Of a stretch of 11,247 bases of DNA, positions 1-5,705 are shown piece by piece. This DNA is from Coriobacteriia bacterium. GTDB lineage: Bacteria; Actinomycetota; Coriobacteriia; Anaerosomatales; SLCP01. A program made the translations under genes and the position numbers. Location: positions 1 through 11,247 of the forward strand of contig SLCP01000081.1 in NCBI GenBank assembly GCA_007125735.1, in the 5' to 3' direction. The notes below the pieces were generated by a model that saw only the letters and a list, made by a program, of their open reading frames with translations, did no database searches and was not told the DNA's origin. How positions within the stretch are numbered: the stretch's first letter is position 1; each line of letters starts with the position of its first letter.

Positions 1-1343
1 AGGATGGCCTCGACGATATCGGGCACGCGCGTGAGCTCGACCCACAGGTTCTCGACGCGCTCGTCGGGCAGCATGCCCTTGGCTTGAGCGAGCTTGAGCG
101 CGAGCACGGTGAGCGCGGCGATCTGCGCCGTGAACGTCTTCGTCGCCGCCACGCCGATCTCCGGTCCTGCGTGCGTGTAGAGCACGCCGTCAGACTCGCG
201 TGTCACGCGGGAGCCGACCACGTTGGTGATCGCGATGACCTTCGCACCGCGCTCGCGCGCCTCGCGCACGCCAGCGAGCGTGTCGGCCGTCTCGCCCGAC
301 TGCGTGATCGCGACGACGAGTGTCTCGTCGTCGACGATCGGGTCGGAGTAGCGGAACTCGCTCGATACCTGGACCTCGACAGGGATGCGCGCCCACTGCT
401 CGATGAGGGTCTTGGCGACGATACCCGCGTGATACGAGGTGCCGCATGCGAGGATGAAGACCCGATCGATCGCGGCTATCTGATCGGGGGACATCTGGAG
501 CTCGGAAAGCTGGATCTGCCCGTCGGCCCCCATGCGGCCGCGGAGCGTCTCGCGTATCGCTTTGGGCTGCTCGTGGATCTCTTTGAGCATGAAGTCCTCG
601 AAGCCGCCCTTCTCGGCAGCTTCGAGGTCCCACTCGACACGGAGCATCTCGGGCTCGACCACGGTCCCTGCGAGGTCTGTCACGACGATGTCGTCCGCGG
701 TGACCGCGGCGATCTGGCCGTCGGCGAGCGCGAGTACGTCACGGGTGTACTCGAGGACGGCCGGGATGTCGCTCGCGACGATGTTCTCGCCCTCTCCCAC
801 GCCGATGATGAGCGGCGAGTCCTTGCGTGCCGCCACGAGCGTACCGGGAGCGTCGAGGTGCACTACTCCGAGTGCGTACGCGCCGTCGAGCCGTTCGATC
901 GTCTTGCGGACGGCCTCGACGAGGTCGCCGTCGTAGTACGCCTCCACGAGGTGCGCGACGGTCTCGGTGTCGGTCTCGCTGCGCAGGATGTGTCCCGCTC
1001 GTGCGAGCTCCTCGCGCAGCTCGAGGTAGTTCTCGATGATGCCGTTGTGCACGACCGCGATCCGGCCCGTGCAATCGGCGTGGGGGTGCGCGTTCTCCTC
1101 GCTCGGGCGCCCGTGAGTCGCCCACCGCGTGTGGCCGATGCCCACCGTGCCGGGGACGGGGTGCGCGGCGACCTCTTTGGTCAGGTTCACGAGCTTGCCC
1201 ACTCGCCTGACGACATCGATCTCGGTGCCGTTGACGATCGCGATACCGGCCGAGTCGTACCCGCGGTACTCGAGCCGGGCCAATCCGCCGAGCAGCACGT
1301 CGCTGGCTTGACGGGGCCCGATGTATCCGACGATTCCACACAT
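1..1343 (-). CDS. glmS: Glutamine-fructose-6-phosphate aminotransferase (isomerizing), 5' part, cut by window edge
   Basis: Makes glucosamine-6-phosphate from fructose-6-phosphate and glutamine in the cytoplasm, the first committed step to UDP-GlcNAc and peptidoglycan. Reading the minus strand from the ATG at 1343 gives 447 codons without a stop; the family is about 610 residues, so the last quarter lies outside the window. It starts MCGIVGYIG, the class II glutaminase signature with nucleophile Cys2. The glutaminase domain (about 1-240) shows LEYRGYDSAG (25-33), HTRWATHG (71-78), HNGIIEN (99-105) and SETDTE (122-127). The linker FMLKEIHEQP (251-260) leads into the first SIS domain with CGTSYHAG (300-307) and TQSGET (347-352), then HAGPEIGVAATKTFTAQ (391-407). 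A GAGAGG ribosome site lies 11 nt before the ATG. Upstream sits a glmS ribozyme with its own promoter (separate entries), so expression is probably product-repressed. Identification is very secure. Confidence 0.97.
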   Translation of the reverse strand, partial: MCGIVGYIGPRQASDVLLGGLARLEYRGYDSAGIAIVNGTEIDVVRRVGKLVNLTKEVAAHPVPGTVGIGHTRWATHGRPSEENAHPHADCTGRIAVVHNGIIENYLELREELARAGHILRSETDTETVAHLVEAYYDGDLVEAVRKTIERLDGAYALGVVHLDAPGTLVAARKDSPLIIGVGEGENIVASDIPAVLEYTRDVLALADGQIAAVTADDIVVTDLAGTVVEPEMLRVEWDLEAAEKGGFEDFMLKEIHEQPKAIRETLRGRMGADGQIQLSELQMSPDQIAAIDRVFILACGTSYHAGIVAKTLIEQWARIPVEVQVSSEFRYSDPIVDDETLVVAITQSGETADTLAGVREARERGAKVIAITNVVGSRVTRESDGVLYTHAGPEIGVAATKTFTAQIAALTVLALKLAQAKGMLPDERVENLWVELTRVPDIVEAI

Positions 1344-1470
1344 AGGCTCAGACGCCTCTCTCGTATCGGGCGCGGCAGGAACCGCGACCGGCAAGGTGCA
1401 TGACTGGGTGTCTCCGGCACGCACGTGCCGAAGGCCGGGGCGCACGAGGGCCCCGTTCATGAGGGGGATA
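1344..1470 (-). promoter_or_regulatory. Structured glmS leader between ribozyme and start codon
   Basis: This 127-nt non-coding stretch lies between the end of the ribozyme core and the glmS ATG. It holds a perfect 6-bp hairpin at 1415-1430 (CGGCAC/GTGCCG, 4-nt loop) and a 6-bp hairpin at 1436-1455 (CGGGGC/GCCCCG, 8-nt loop). A run of five C on the minus strand at 1463-1467 could pair instead with the G run of the second hairpin, so alternative folds are possible. The glmS ribosome site GAGAGG is at 1355-1360. There is no U tract, so I do not call a terminator. I see no supported coding sequence. Confidence 0.4.
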
Positions 1471-1621
1471 CCGGGTCGCCACCGCTTTGTCCCCGCGGTC
1501 ACCCGCAGGCTTTGTCGGTGACGTCACGACTCCGGTCAGGCCGGAGAGCCATCCGCCGAGTGTTTCGATCAGCTCTCTCCTCGTCGACTGACGCCGCATC
1601 GCCGCATCAGTCCTGGCGCTT
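1471..1621 (-). promoter_or_regulatory. glmS ribozyme / glucosamine-6-phosphate riboswitch
   Basis: Transcribed on the minus strand ahead of glmS. Known role of the family: binds glucosamine-6-phosphate as cofactor and cuts its own mRNA, lowering glmS expression. What is seen: the cleavage-site motif A|GCGCC, with the cut expected between 1620 and 1619. A hairpin of 8 pairs (ACTGATGC/GCGTCAGT, 1611-1587) fits P1. Next comes the conserved CGACGAGG (1586-1579), whose G at 1585 would be the catalytic guanine (position 35 from the cut). P2 fits GGAGAG (1580-1575) with CTCTCC (1548-1543); between them are ATCGA and TCGGCGGATGGCTC. GGCG at 1557-1554 can pair with CGCC just after the cut. A small CCGG hairpin (1544-1532) follows. 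The 3' P4-like element pairs CGGGT/ACCCG and ACCGC/GCGGT around the conserved GGACAAA loop (1494-1486). Length, order and position match the family; helix names are from memory. Confidence 0.93.
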
Positions 1622-1651
1622 CATCGAGCAGGCACGGTTCGCGCCGGGCAT
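1607..1651 (-). other. Possible 14-codon upstream reading frame crossing the ribozyme cleavage site
   Basis: An ATG at 1651-1649 follows AGGAG (1657-1661) by 5 nt, a strong ribosome-site arrangement, and opens a frame coding MPGANRACSMKRQD with a TGA at 1609-1607. The frame lies inside the transcript expected from the 1680-1688 promoter, and the predicted ribozyme cut (1620/1619) falls inside its AAG codon, with the stop inside the P1 helix. If translated, ribosomes would disturb the ribozyme core. It could equally be chance; a peptide this short has no other coding evidence. Confidence 0.22.
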
Positions 1652-1679
1652 CACCTCTCCTCTCGGTCGGTCTGGGGGG

Positions 1680-1688
1680 ATTATACCA
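1680..1688 (-). promoter_or_regulatory. Extended -10 promoter for the glmS transcript
   Basis: On the minus strand TGGTATAAT is a perfect -10 hexamer (1680-1685) preceded by the extended TGN element. It lies 8 bases behind the glmM stop codon. The hexamer 17 bp upstream (GAACTC, inside the glmM end) is a poor -35, which extended -10 promoters tolerate. Transcription would begin near 1673, about 53 nt before the ribozyme cleavage site. This puts glmS under a promoter and ribozyme that do not govern glmM. Confidence 0.7.
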
Positions 1689-1696
1689 GGCCCGTC

Positions 1697-3031
1697 CTAG
1701 CCGAGTTCGGCGCTGACCACCGCTACGATCTCGTCGACGACCTCGGACGCGGCCTGCGCGTCGGCAGCCTCGGCCATGACGCGGACGAGCGGCTCGGTCC
1801 CGCTCGCGCGCACGAGCACGCGGCCCTCCGAACCCAGGCGTGCCTCGGCCGCGTGCACCGCCTCGGCGATCGCTGCGCTCGCCCCGAGCCGGCCCTTGTC
1901 GGTGACGTGCACGTTGATGAGCACCTGCGGGTACCGGGTCATCACACGACTGAGCTCGGAGAGTGTCTTACCGGTCGCACGCATCACCTCGGCGAGCTTG
2001 AGCGCGGTCACGAGGCCGTCACCGGTGGTGGCGTGCTCCATGAAGATGATGTGTCCCGACTGCTCGCCGCCGAGCACCGCACCTGACGCCTGCATCTGCT
2101 CGAGCACGTACCTGTCGCCGACCTTGGTCTTCACGAGGTTGATGTCGTGCTCGCGCATCGCGACCTCGAGACCGAGGTTGCACATGACGGTGCTCACGAT
2201 CGTGTCGCCGGCAAGCGTGCCACGCTGCTTCATGTGCGTCGCGCAGATCGCCATGATGGCGTCACCGTCGACCTCAGCACCGGTCTCGTCGACCGCTATC
2301 ACGCGGTCGGCGTCTCCGTCGTGCGCGATGCCGAAATCGACCTCGTGAGAGCGTACGAGTTCGCGCACGGGCGCGAGATCGGTCGAACCGCACGCATCGT
2401 TGATGTCCATGCCGTCCCACTCGCAGTTGAGCGCGATCACCTTCGCGCCGAGCTCCTCGAGCGCCCTCGGCGTGGCGACCGAAGCGGCGCCGTGACCGCA
2501 ATCCACCGCGATCTTCATGCCGGTCAGATTCCCTTCGATCGATTCGATGGCATGATTCACGTAGCGCGCGACACCGTCCTCGAGCAGTCGCGCTCGTCCC
2601 ACGCCGGCACCGGTCGGCCGCTCCCAATCACGCTCTGCGATGGTGAACTCCTCGATCTCGTCCTCGAGCTCGTCGGGCAGCTTGAACCCTTCCCGGCTGA
2701 ACAGCTTGATGCCGTTGTAGGCCGCGGGGTTGTGGGACGCCGAGATGACCACGCCTCCGTCGGCGCCGAGCTCCCGCGTGAGGTAGGCCACCGCCGGCGT
2801 CGGCGCAACGCCGAGGACGAGCGCATCGGCCCCTCCCGAGCAGATCCCGGCGACGAGCGCGGCTTCGAGCATGTCCCCGGAGCGCCTCGTGTCCCTGCCC
2901 ACCACGATGCGGCCTCTCCCTCTGTCGCCGAGAAAGTGGCCGGCCGCCTCGCCGAGACGGAACGCCAGCTCCGGCGTGAGGTCGGCGTTCGCGATGCCGC
3001 GGACTCCGTCGGTGCCGAACAAGCGGGTCAT
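1697..3031 (-). CDS. glmM: Phosphoglucosamine mutase
   Basis: Converts glucosamine-6-phosphate to glucosamine-1-phosphate, the step after GlmS on the way to UDP-GlcNAc. The 444-residue product matches the family's usual 445-450. It begins MTRLFGTDGVRGIAN, the typical GlmM N-terminus; the ATG at 3031 has GAGAGG about 8 nt upstream, so 13 extra in-frame codons further upstream are not used. Visible active-site parts: the phosphoserine loop ISASHNP with Ser99 (96-102), the magnesium loop DGDADR (238-243), the sugar-binding loop GGEQSGH (321-327) and the phosphate-binding RASGTEP (408-414). It follows rpsI by 79 nt across a hairpin and precedes glmS, as in many actinobacteria. I see no promoter of its own, so readthrough from rplM-rpsI may supply it. 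It lies upstream of the glmS ribozyme and is thus not under that switch. Confidence 0.97.
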   Translation of the reverse strand: MTRLFGTDGVRGIANADLTPELAFRLGEAAGHFLGDRGRGRIVVGRDTRRSGDMLEAALVAGICSGGADALVLGVAPTPAVAYLTRELGADGGVVISASHNPAAYNGIKLFSREGFKLPDELEDEIEEFTIAERDWERPTGAGVGRARLLEDGVARYVNHAIESIEGNLTGMKIAVDCGHGAASVATPRALEELGAKVIALNCEWDGMDINDACGSTDLAPVRELVRSHEVDFGIAHDGDADRVIAVDETGAEVDGDAIMAICATHMKQRGTLAGDTIVSTVMCNLGLEVAMREHDINLVKTKVGDRYVLEQMQASGAVLGGEQSGHIIFMEHATTGDGLVTALKLAEVMRATGKTLSELSRVMTRYPQVLINVHVTDKGRLGASAAIAEAVHAAEARLGSEGRVLVRASGTEPLVRVMAEAADAQAASEVVDEIVAVVSAELG

Positions 3032-3057
3032 CTCACGTTCCTCTCTCTCGAAACGCG

Positions 3058-3085
3058 CGGGACCCGCCACAGTGGACGGGTCCCG
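3058..3085 (-). terminator. Hairpin after rpsI, possible (partial) terminator
   Basis: A perfect 9-bp inverted repeat, CGGGACCCG (3058-3066) with CGGGTCCCG (3077-3085), continues inward by CCA/TGG past one bulged base to a 3-nt loop. It sits 25 nt after the rpsI stop. In the minus direction only a short TTT follows rather than a real U tract, so it may act as a leaky or U-less terminator, or protect the mRNA end, between rplM-rpsI and glmM. Confidence 0.5.
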
Positions 3086-3110
3086 ACGTTCGCGTCTGGA
3101 TGCGTCAGGC

Positions 3111-3509
3111 CTAGCGCTTCGAGAACTGCGGGCGCTTACGGGCCTTCTTGAGTCCGTACTTCTTGCGCTCGACCATACGCGGGTCGCGGCGGAGCAGTCC
3201 GGCGCGCTTCAGCTCGCCGCGGTACTCGTCGCCCGCCTCGAGGAGCGCGCGGGCGATACCGTGGCGCAACGCCCCGGCCTGACCGGAGATACCGCCGCCA
3301 TGGATCTTCGCGATCACATCGAAGCGGCCCATCGTCTCCGTCGCCTTGAACGGCTGCTCGAGATAGGTGATGTAGGCGTCCCGGCCGAAATAGTCAGCCG
3401 CAGGGCGCCCGTTGATCGTGTAGGTGCCGGTTCCCGGCACGAGTCGCACGCGGGCCACCGACGTCTTGCGCCGCCCGGTGCCGAGGTACACTGCCTTGTT
3501 CTCAGCCAT
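3111..3509 (-). CDS. rpsI: 30S ribosomal protein S9
   Basis: Small-subunit head protein whose C-terminal tail reaches the P-site tRNA anticodon loop. The 132-residue product carries GTGRRKTSVARV (10-21), the family signature GGGISGQAGALRHGIARAL in the middle, and a basic end KKARKRPQFSKR with the universally kept terminal SKR. The ATG at 3509 starts 3 nt after the rplM stop; its ribosome site GGAGGG (3517-3522, spacing 7) lies inside the last rplM codons, so the two genes are translationally linked. rplM-rpsI is a near-universal bacterial pair. Confidence 0.98.
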   Translation of the reverse strand: MAENKAVYLGTGRRKTSVARVRLVPGTGTYTINGRPAADYFGRDAYITYLEQPFKATETMGRFDVIAKIHGGGISGQAGALRHGIARALLEAGDEYRGELKRAGLLRRDPRMVERKKYGLKKARKRPQFSKR

Positions 3510-3512
3510 GCG

Positions 3513-3947
3513 CTAACCCTCCAGCGTGATCTCACGGGGCTGCTGCGCCTCGTGCGGATGATCGGGGCCTCCGTACACCTTGAGCTTCTTGAGCATCGCC
3601 CGCCCGAGCGTGTTCTTGGGCAGCATGCCCTTGACCGCGAGTTCGATGACGCGCTCGGGGCGCTTCTCGAGCATCGTGGCGATCGGGACCTCTTTGAGGC
3701 CGCCAGGGAAGCCGCTGTGACGGTACTTCATCTTGTCCGCCATCTTGTTGCCAGTGAGCCTGATCTTCGAGGCGTTCACCACGATGACGAAGTCACCGGT
3801 GTCCACGTGGGGGGTGTACTGGGGCTTGTGCTTGCCCTTGAGTATCTGCGCCACCTGGCTTGCGAGTCGTCCCAGCACGATGTCGCTGGCGTCCACGACC
3901 AGCCACTCGCGCTCGACCTCGCCTGGTTTGGCATGGTAGGTCTTCAA
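3513..3947 (-). CDS. rplM: 50S ribosomal protein L13 (TTG start)
   Basis: Early-assembling large-subunit protein that binds 23S rRNA. From the chosen start the product has 144 residues, the usual length, beginning with the start codon then KTYHAKPGEVEREWLVVDA. The family motifs KYRHSGFPGGL and GMLPKNTLGRAMLKKLKVY...GPDHPHEAQQP are clear. The start is a TTG at 3947-3945 with GGAGG ending 4 nt before it; no ATG is available near the family's N-terminus. An alternative in-frame GTG at 3974 would add nine residues (ending GGP, actually the ribosome site) and has no Shine-Dalgarno, so I reject it. It is the first gene after the promoter at 4019-4047, with a leader of about 65 nt, and is followed by rpsI 3 nt downstream. 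Confidence 0.95.
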   Translation of the reverse strand: MKTYHAKPGEVEREWLVVDASDIVLGRLASQVAQILKGKHKPQYTPHVDTGDFVIVVNASKIRLTGNKMADKMKYRHSGFPGGLKEVPIATMLEKRPERVIELAVKGMLPKNTLGRAMLKKLKVYGGPDHPHEAQQPREITLEG

Positions 3948-4018
3948 TGGTCCTCCAAACGGATACGGTCTCACGTGTTCGCGTCACGGTTTCACGGGGC
4001 CTTGAAACGAACCCTTAC

Positions 4019-4047
4019 ACTTTAGCCACCGGGGTCGAACGTGTCAA
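4019..4047 (-). promoter_or_regulatory. Promoter of rplM-rpsI
   Basis: On the minus strand a perfect -35 TTGACA (4042-4047), a 17-bp spacer and a -10 TAAAGT (4019-4024, 4 of 6 consensus). Transcription would start near 4012, leaving about 65 nt of leader before the TTG of rplM. It lies in the 164-bp gap after truA, so rplM-rpsI need not depend on readthrough from the ECF genes. In the leader, GTTTCA/TGAAAC at 3989-4008 can form a 6-bp hairpin with an 8-nt loop, a possible control site. Confidence 0.8.
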
Positions 4048-4111
4048 TTTACCACGCACCCGGGCGTGTCCATACCTGCCGAGGAACCCGCGTCCTCTCC
4101 CCCGGGGCGCC

Positions 4112-4906
4112 TCATAGCCAGCACTCCTCGGCGTAACTCACGTGCCACAGCACGAGTCCGTGGGCGGGGGCGGTGGGGCCCGCAGCCGCCCGGTCGCACG
4201 CGGCGAGCGTCTCGCCGAGCCATTCCGGCGAGCGTCGACCGCGCCCCACCTCGACGAGCGACCCCACGATCACCCGCACCATCGAGTGGAGGAAGGCGTT
4301 GCCCACGACCCGTACCACGACGCAGTGCTCCCCGAACTCCTCGGCGCTCGTGATGTCGATCGCCTCGATGCGACGCACCGTACGTTTCCCCTCGGCGCTC
4401 TCGGCGACGCAGAACGAGCGGAAGTCGTGCTCGCCGACGAGGGCCTCGGCAGCGGTGCGCATCGCTTCTACGTCGAGGCCGTGCTTCATCCACCACGCGA
4501 CGTCGCGGAGAAAGAGCGGCGGCACCGGACCGGGCACGAGCCGGTAGCGGTACTCGCGCGCCTGGGCGTCGAAGCGCGCCGAGAACCCGGGTCGCGCGAT
4601 GTGCGCTCCGGTCACGACGATTCCCCCGCCCACGAGCGCGTTGAGCGAGCGCAGCAGGACGGGAAGATCGGGCTCCTCGCCCGCGAACAGCGGCACGGAG
4701 ACGACCTGTGCGAGCGCGTGGACGCCCGCATCGGTCCGCCCCGCGCCGGTCGATTCCACCTCGCGACGCATGACCGTGCCGAGCGCGGATTCGAGCCGGC
4801 CCTGGACCGTGTCGTGCCCCTCCTGACGCGCGAAGCCGGCGAACGGCGCTCCGTCGTAGGAGAGCGTCAACACGAGGGTGGCGACGGATGCGCGTTCCTC
4901 GGCCAT
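4112..4906 (-). CDS. truA: tRNA pseudouridine(38-40) synthase
   Basis: Converts uridines 38-40 of the tRNA anticodon arm to pseudouridine. The 264-residue protein has the family length and layout: VLTLSYDGAPFAGFARQ near the start (12-28), then the catalytic motif GAGRTDAGVHA with Asp59, then FSARFDAQAREYRYRL, which carries the conserved tyrosine region, LVGEHDFRSFC in the second half, and a FLHSMVRVIVG...VGRG segment typical of the C-terminal part. The ATG at 4906 lies a single base after the ecfT stop, so it is probably translated by coupling from ecfT and belongs to the ecfA1-ecfA2-ecfT-truA operon. The same neighbour order is known in Bacillota. Confidence 0.97.
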   Translation of the reverse strand: MAEERASVATLVLTLSYDGAPFAGFARQEGHDTVQGRLESALGTVMRREVESTGAGRTDAGVHALAQVVSVPLFAGEEPDLPVLLRSLNALVGGGIVVTGAHIARPGFSARFDAQAREYRYRLVPGPVPPLFLRDVAWWMKHGLDVEAMRTAAEALVGEHDFRSFCVAESAEGKRTVRRIEAIDITSAEEFGEHCVVVRVVGNAFLHSMVRVIVGSLVEVGRGRRSPEWLGETLAACDRAAAGPTAPAHGLVLWHVSYAEECWL

Positions 4907-4907
4907 G

Positions 4908-5705
4908 TCAGAGCAACACCCCCACCGTCATCATCGCCCCCACCCCTACAAGCAACGCCGTCCAGTCCGCGGCCGCGAGCCTGCTCTCGTGGAGCCGCGT
5001 GCGACCGGCGCCCCCACGATAGCACCGGGACTCCATGGCCGTCGCGAGTTCGTCGGCCCGCCGGAACAAGCTCACGAACAGCGGGACGAGCACGGGCACG
5101 TACGCCCGACCGCGCGCGATCGGGCCGCCGCGGTCGAAGCGCGCACCCCGTGCGGTCTGCGCGACGACGATCTTCTCGGCCTCCTCGGCGGTGGTGGGGA
5201 TGAAGCGAAGCGCGACAGTGAGCATCATGGCGACGTCGCCGGCGGGGAAACCCACGCGCTGAAGCGGGCTCATGAGACGCTCCAGTCCGTCGGCGAGGCG
5301 CACCGGGGAGGTCGTCAGCGTGATGAGCGACGTCCCGACCACGAGGAGCACGATGCGCACCGCGAAGAACGAGCCGGTGACGAGACCGCCGGGGTCGATA
5401 GCGAGCGGCCCGACCCGCACGAGCGCGACGGTGGCCGGCTCGATCCGTAGCGAGTGCGCGAGCAACGTGAACACGAGGATGAACGAGACGACGCGCACGC
5501 CGCGAACGACGATCCTCACCGGCACGCCCGAGGCGGCAACCGCCACGACGACGAGCACCGCCGAGACGGCCAGGCCTGCAAACCCTCCCACCATGAAGAG
5601 CATCGCGGTAAACGCGGCCGCCAGTCCGAGTTTGGCGCGCGACTCGAGCCGGTGGACCGCGGAGTCCCCGGGGACGAACTGCCCGAACGGGACCGGGGGT
5701 CTCAT
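4908..5705 (-). CDS. ecfT: ECF transporter transmembrane scaffold EcfT
   Basis: Membrane part of the energy-coupling factor module that links the two ATPases to exchangeable substrate-binding S-proteins. 265 residues. The N-terminus has PGDSAVHRLESRAKL (12-26), the usual EcfT entry motif. Hydrophobic stretches at about 26-41, 43-60, 71-86, 107-131 and 247-265 are likely membrane helices. The cytoplasmic coupling helices contain ARGARFDRGG (185-194, first Ala-Arg-Gly motif) and ESRCYRGG (225-232), where the second motif reads Ser-Arg-Cys. The ATG at 5705 overlaps the ecfA2 stop as ATGA; a longer in-frame version starting at 5849 would run deep through ecfA2 and is not credible. No S-protein gene is in the window, so the substrate cannot be named; the shared group II type serves several vitamins. 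Confidence 0.95.
   Translation of the reverse strand: MRPPVPFGQFVPGDSAVHRLESRAKLGLAAAFTAMLFMVGGFAGLAVSAVLVVVAVAASGVPVRIVVRGVRVVSFILVFTLLAHSLRIEPATVALVRVGPLAIDPGGLVTGSFFAVRIVLLVVGTSLITLTTSPVRLADGLERLMSPLQRVGFPAGDVAMMLTVALRFIPTTAEEAEKIVVAQTARGARFDRGGPIARGRAYVPVLVPLFVSLFRRADELATAMESRCYRGGAGRTRLHESRLAAADWTALLVGVGAMMTVGVLL

Noticed and set aside
84..1403. Long plus-strand open frame of 439 codons opposite glmS
   Set aside because: It is antisense to a clear glmS coding sequence, matches no family I know, is rich in Arg/Asp/Val as expected of a GC-rich shadow frame, and has no ribosome site.
1348..1599. 83-codon minus-strand frame in the glmS leader
   Set aside because: It runs through the ribozyme core, whose conserved sequence explains the region better, and has no ribosome site.
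2147..4025. Plus-strand open frames opposite glmM, rpsI and rplM
   Set aside because: Shadow frames of GC-rich genes; the minus-strand genes are certain.
4053..4068. 5-bp hairpin CACGC/GCGTG after truA as terminator
   Set aside because: Too short and without a U tract; it also lies just upstream of the rplM -35.
4142..5203. Plus-strand open frame of 353 codons opposite truA and ecfT
   Set aside because: Low-complexity Arg/His/Pro-rich translation, no family resemblance, fully antisense to recognised genes.
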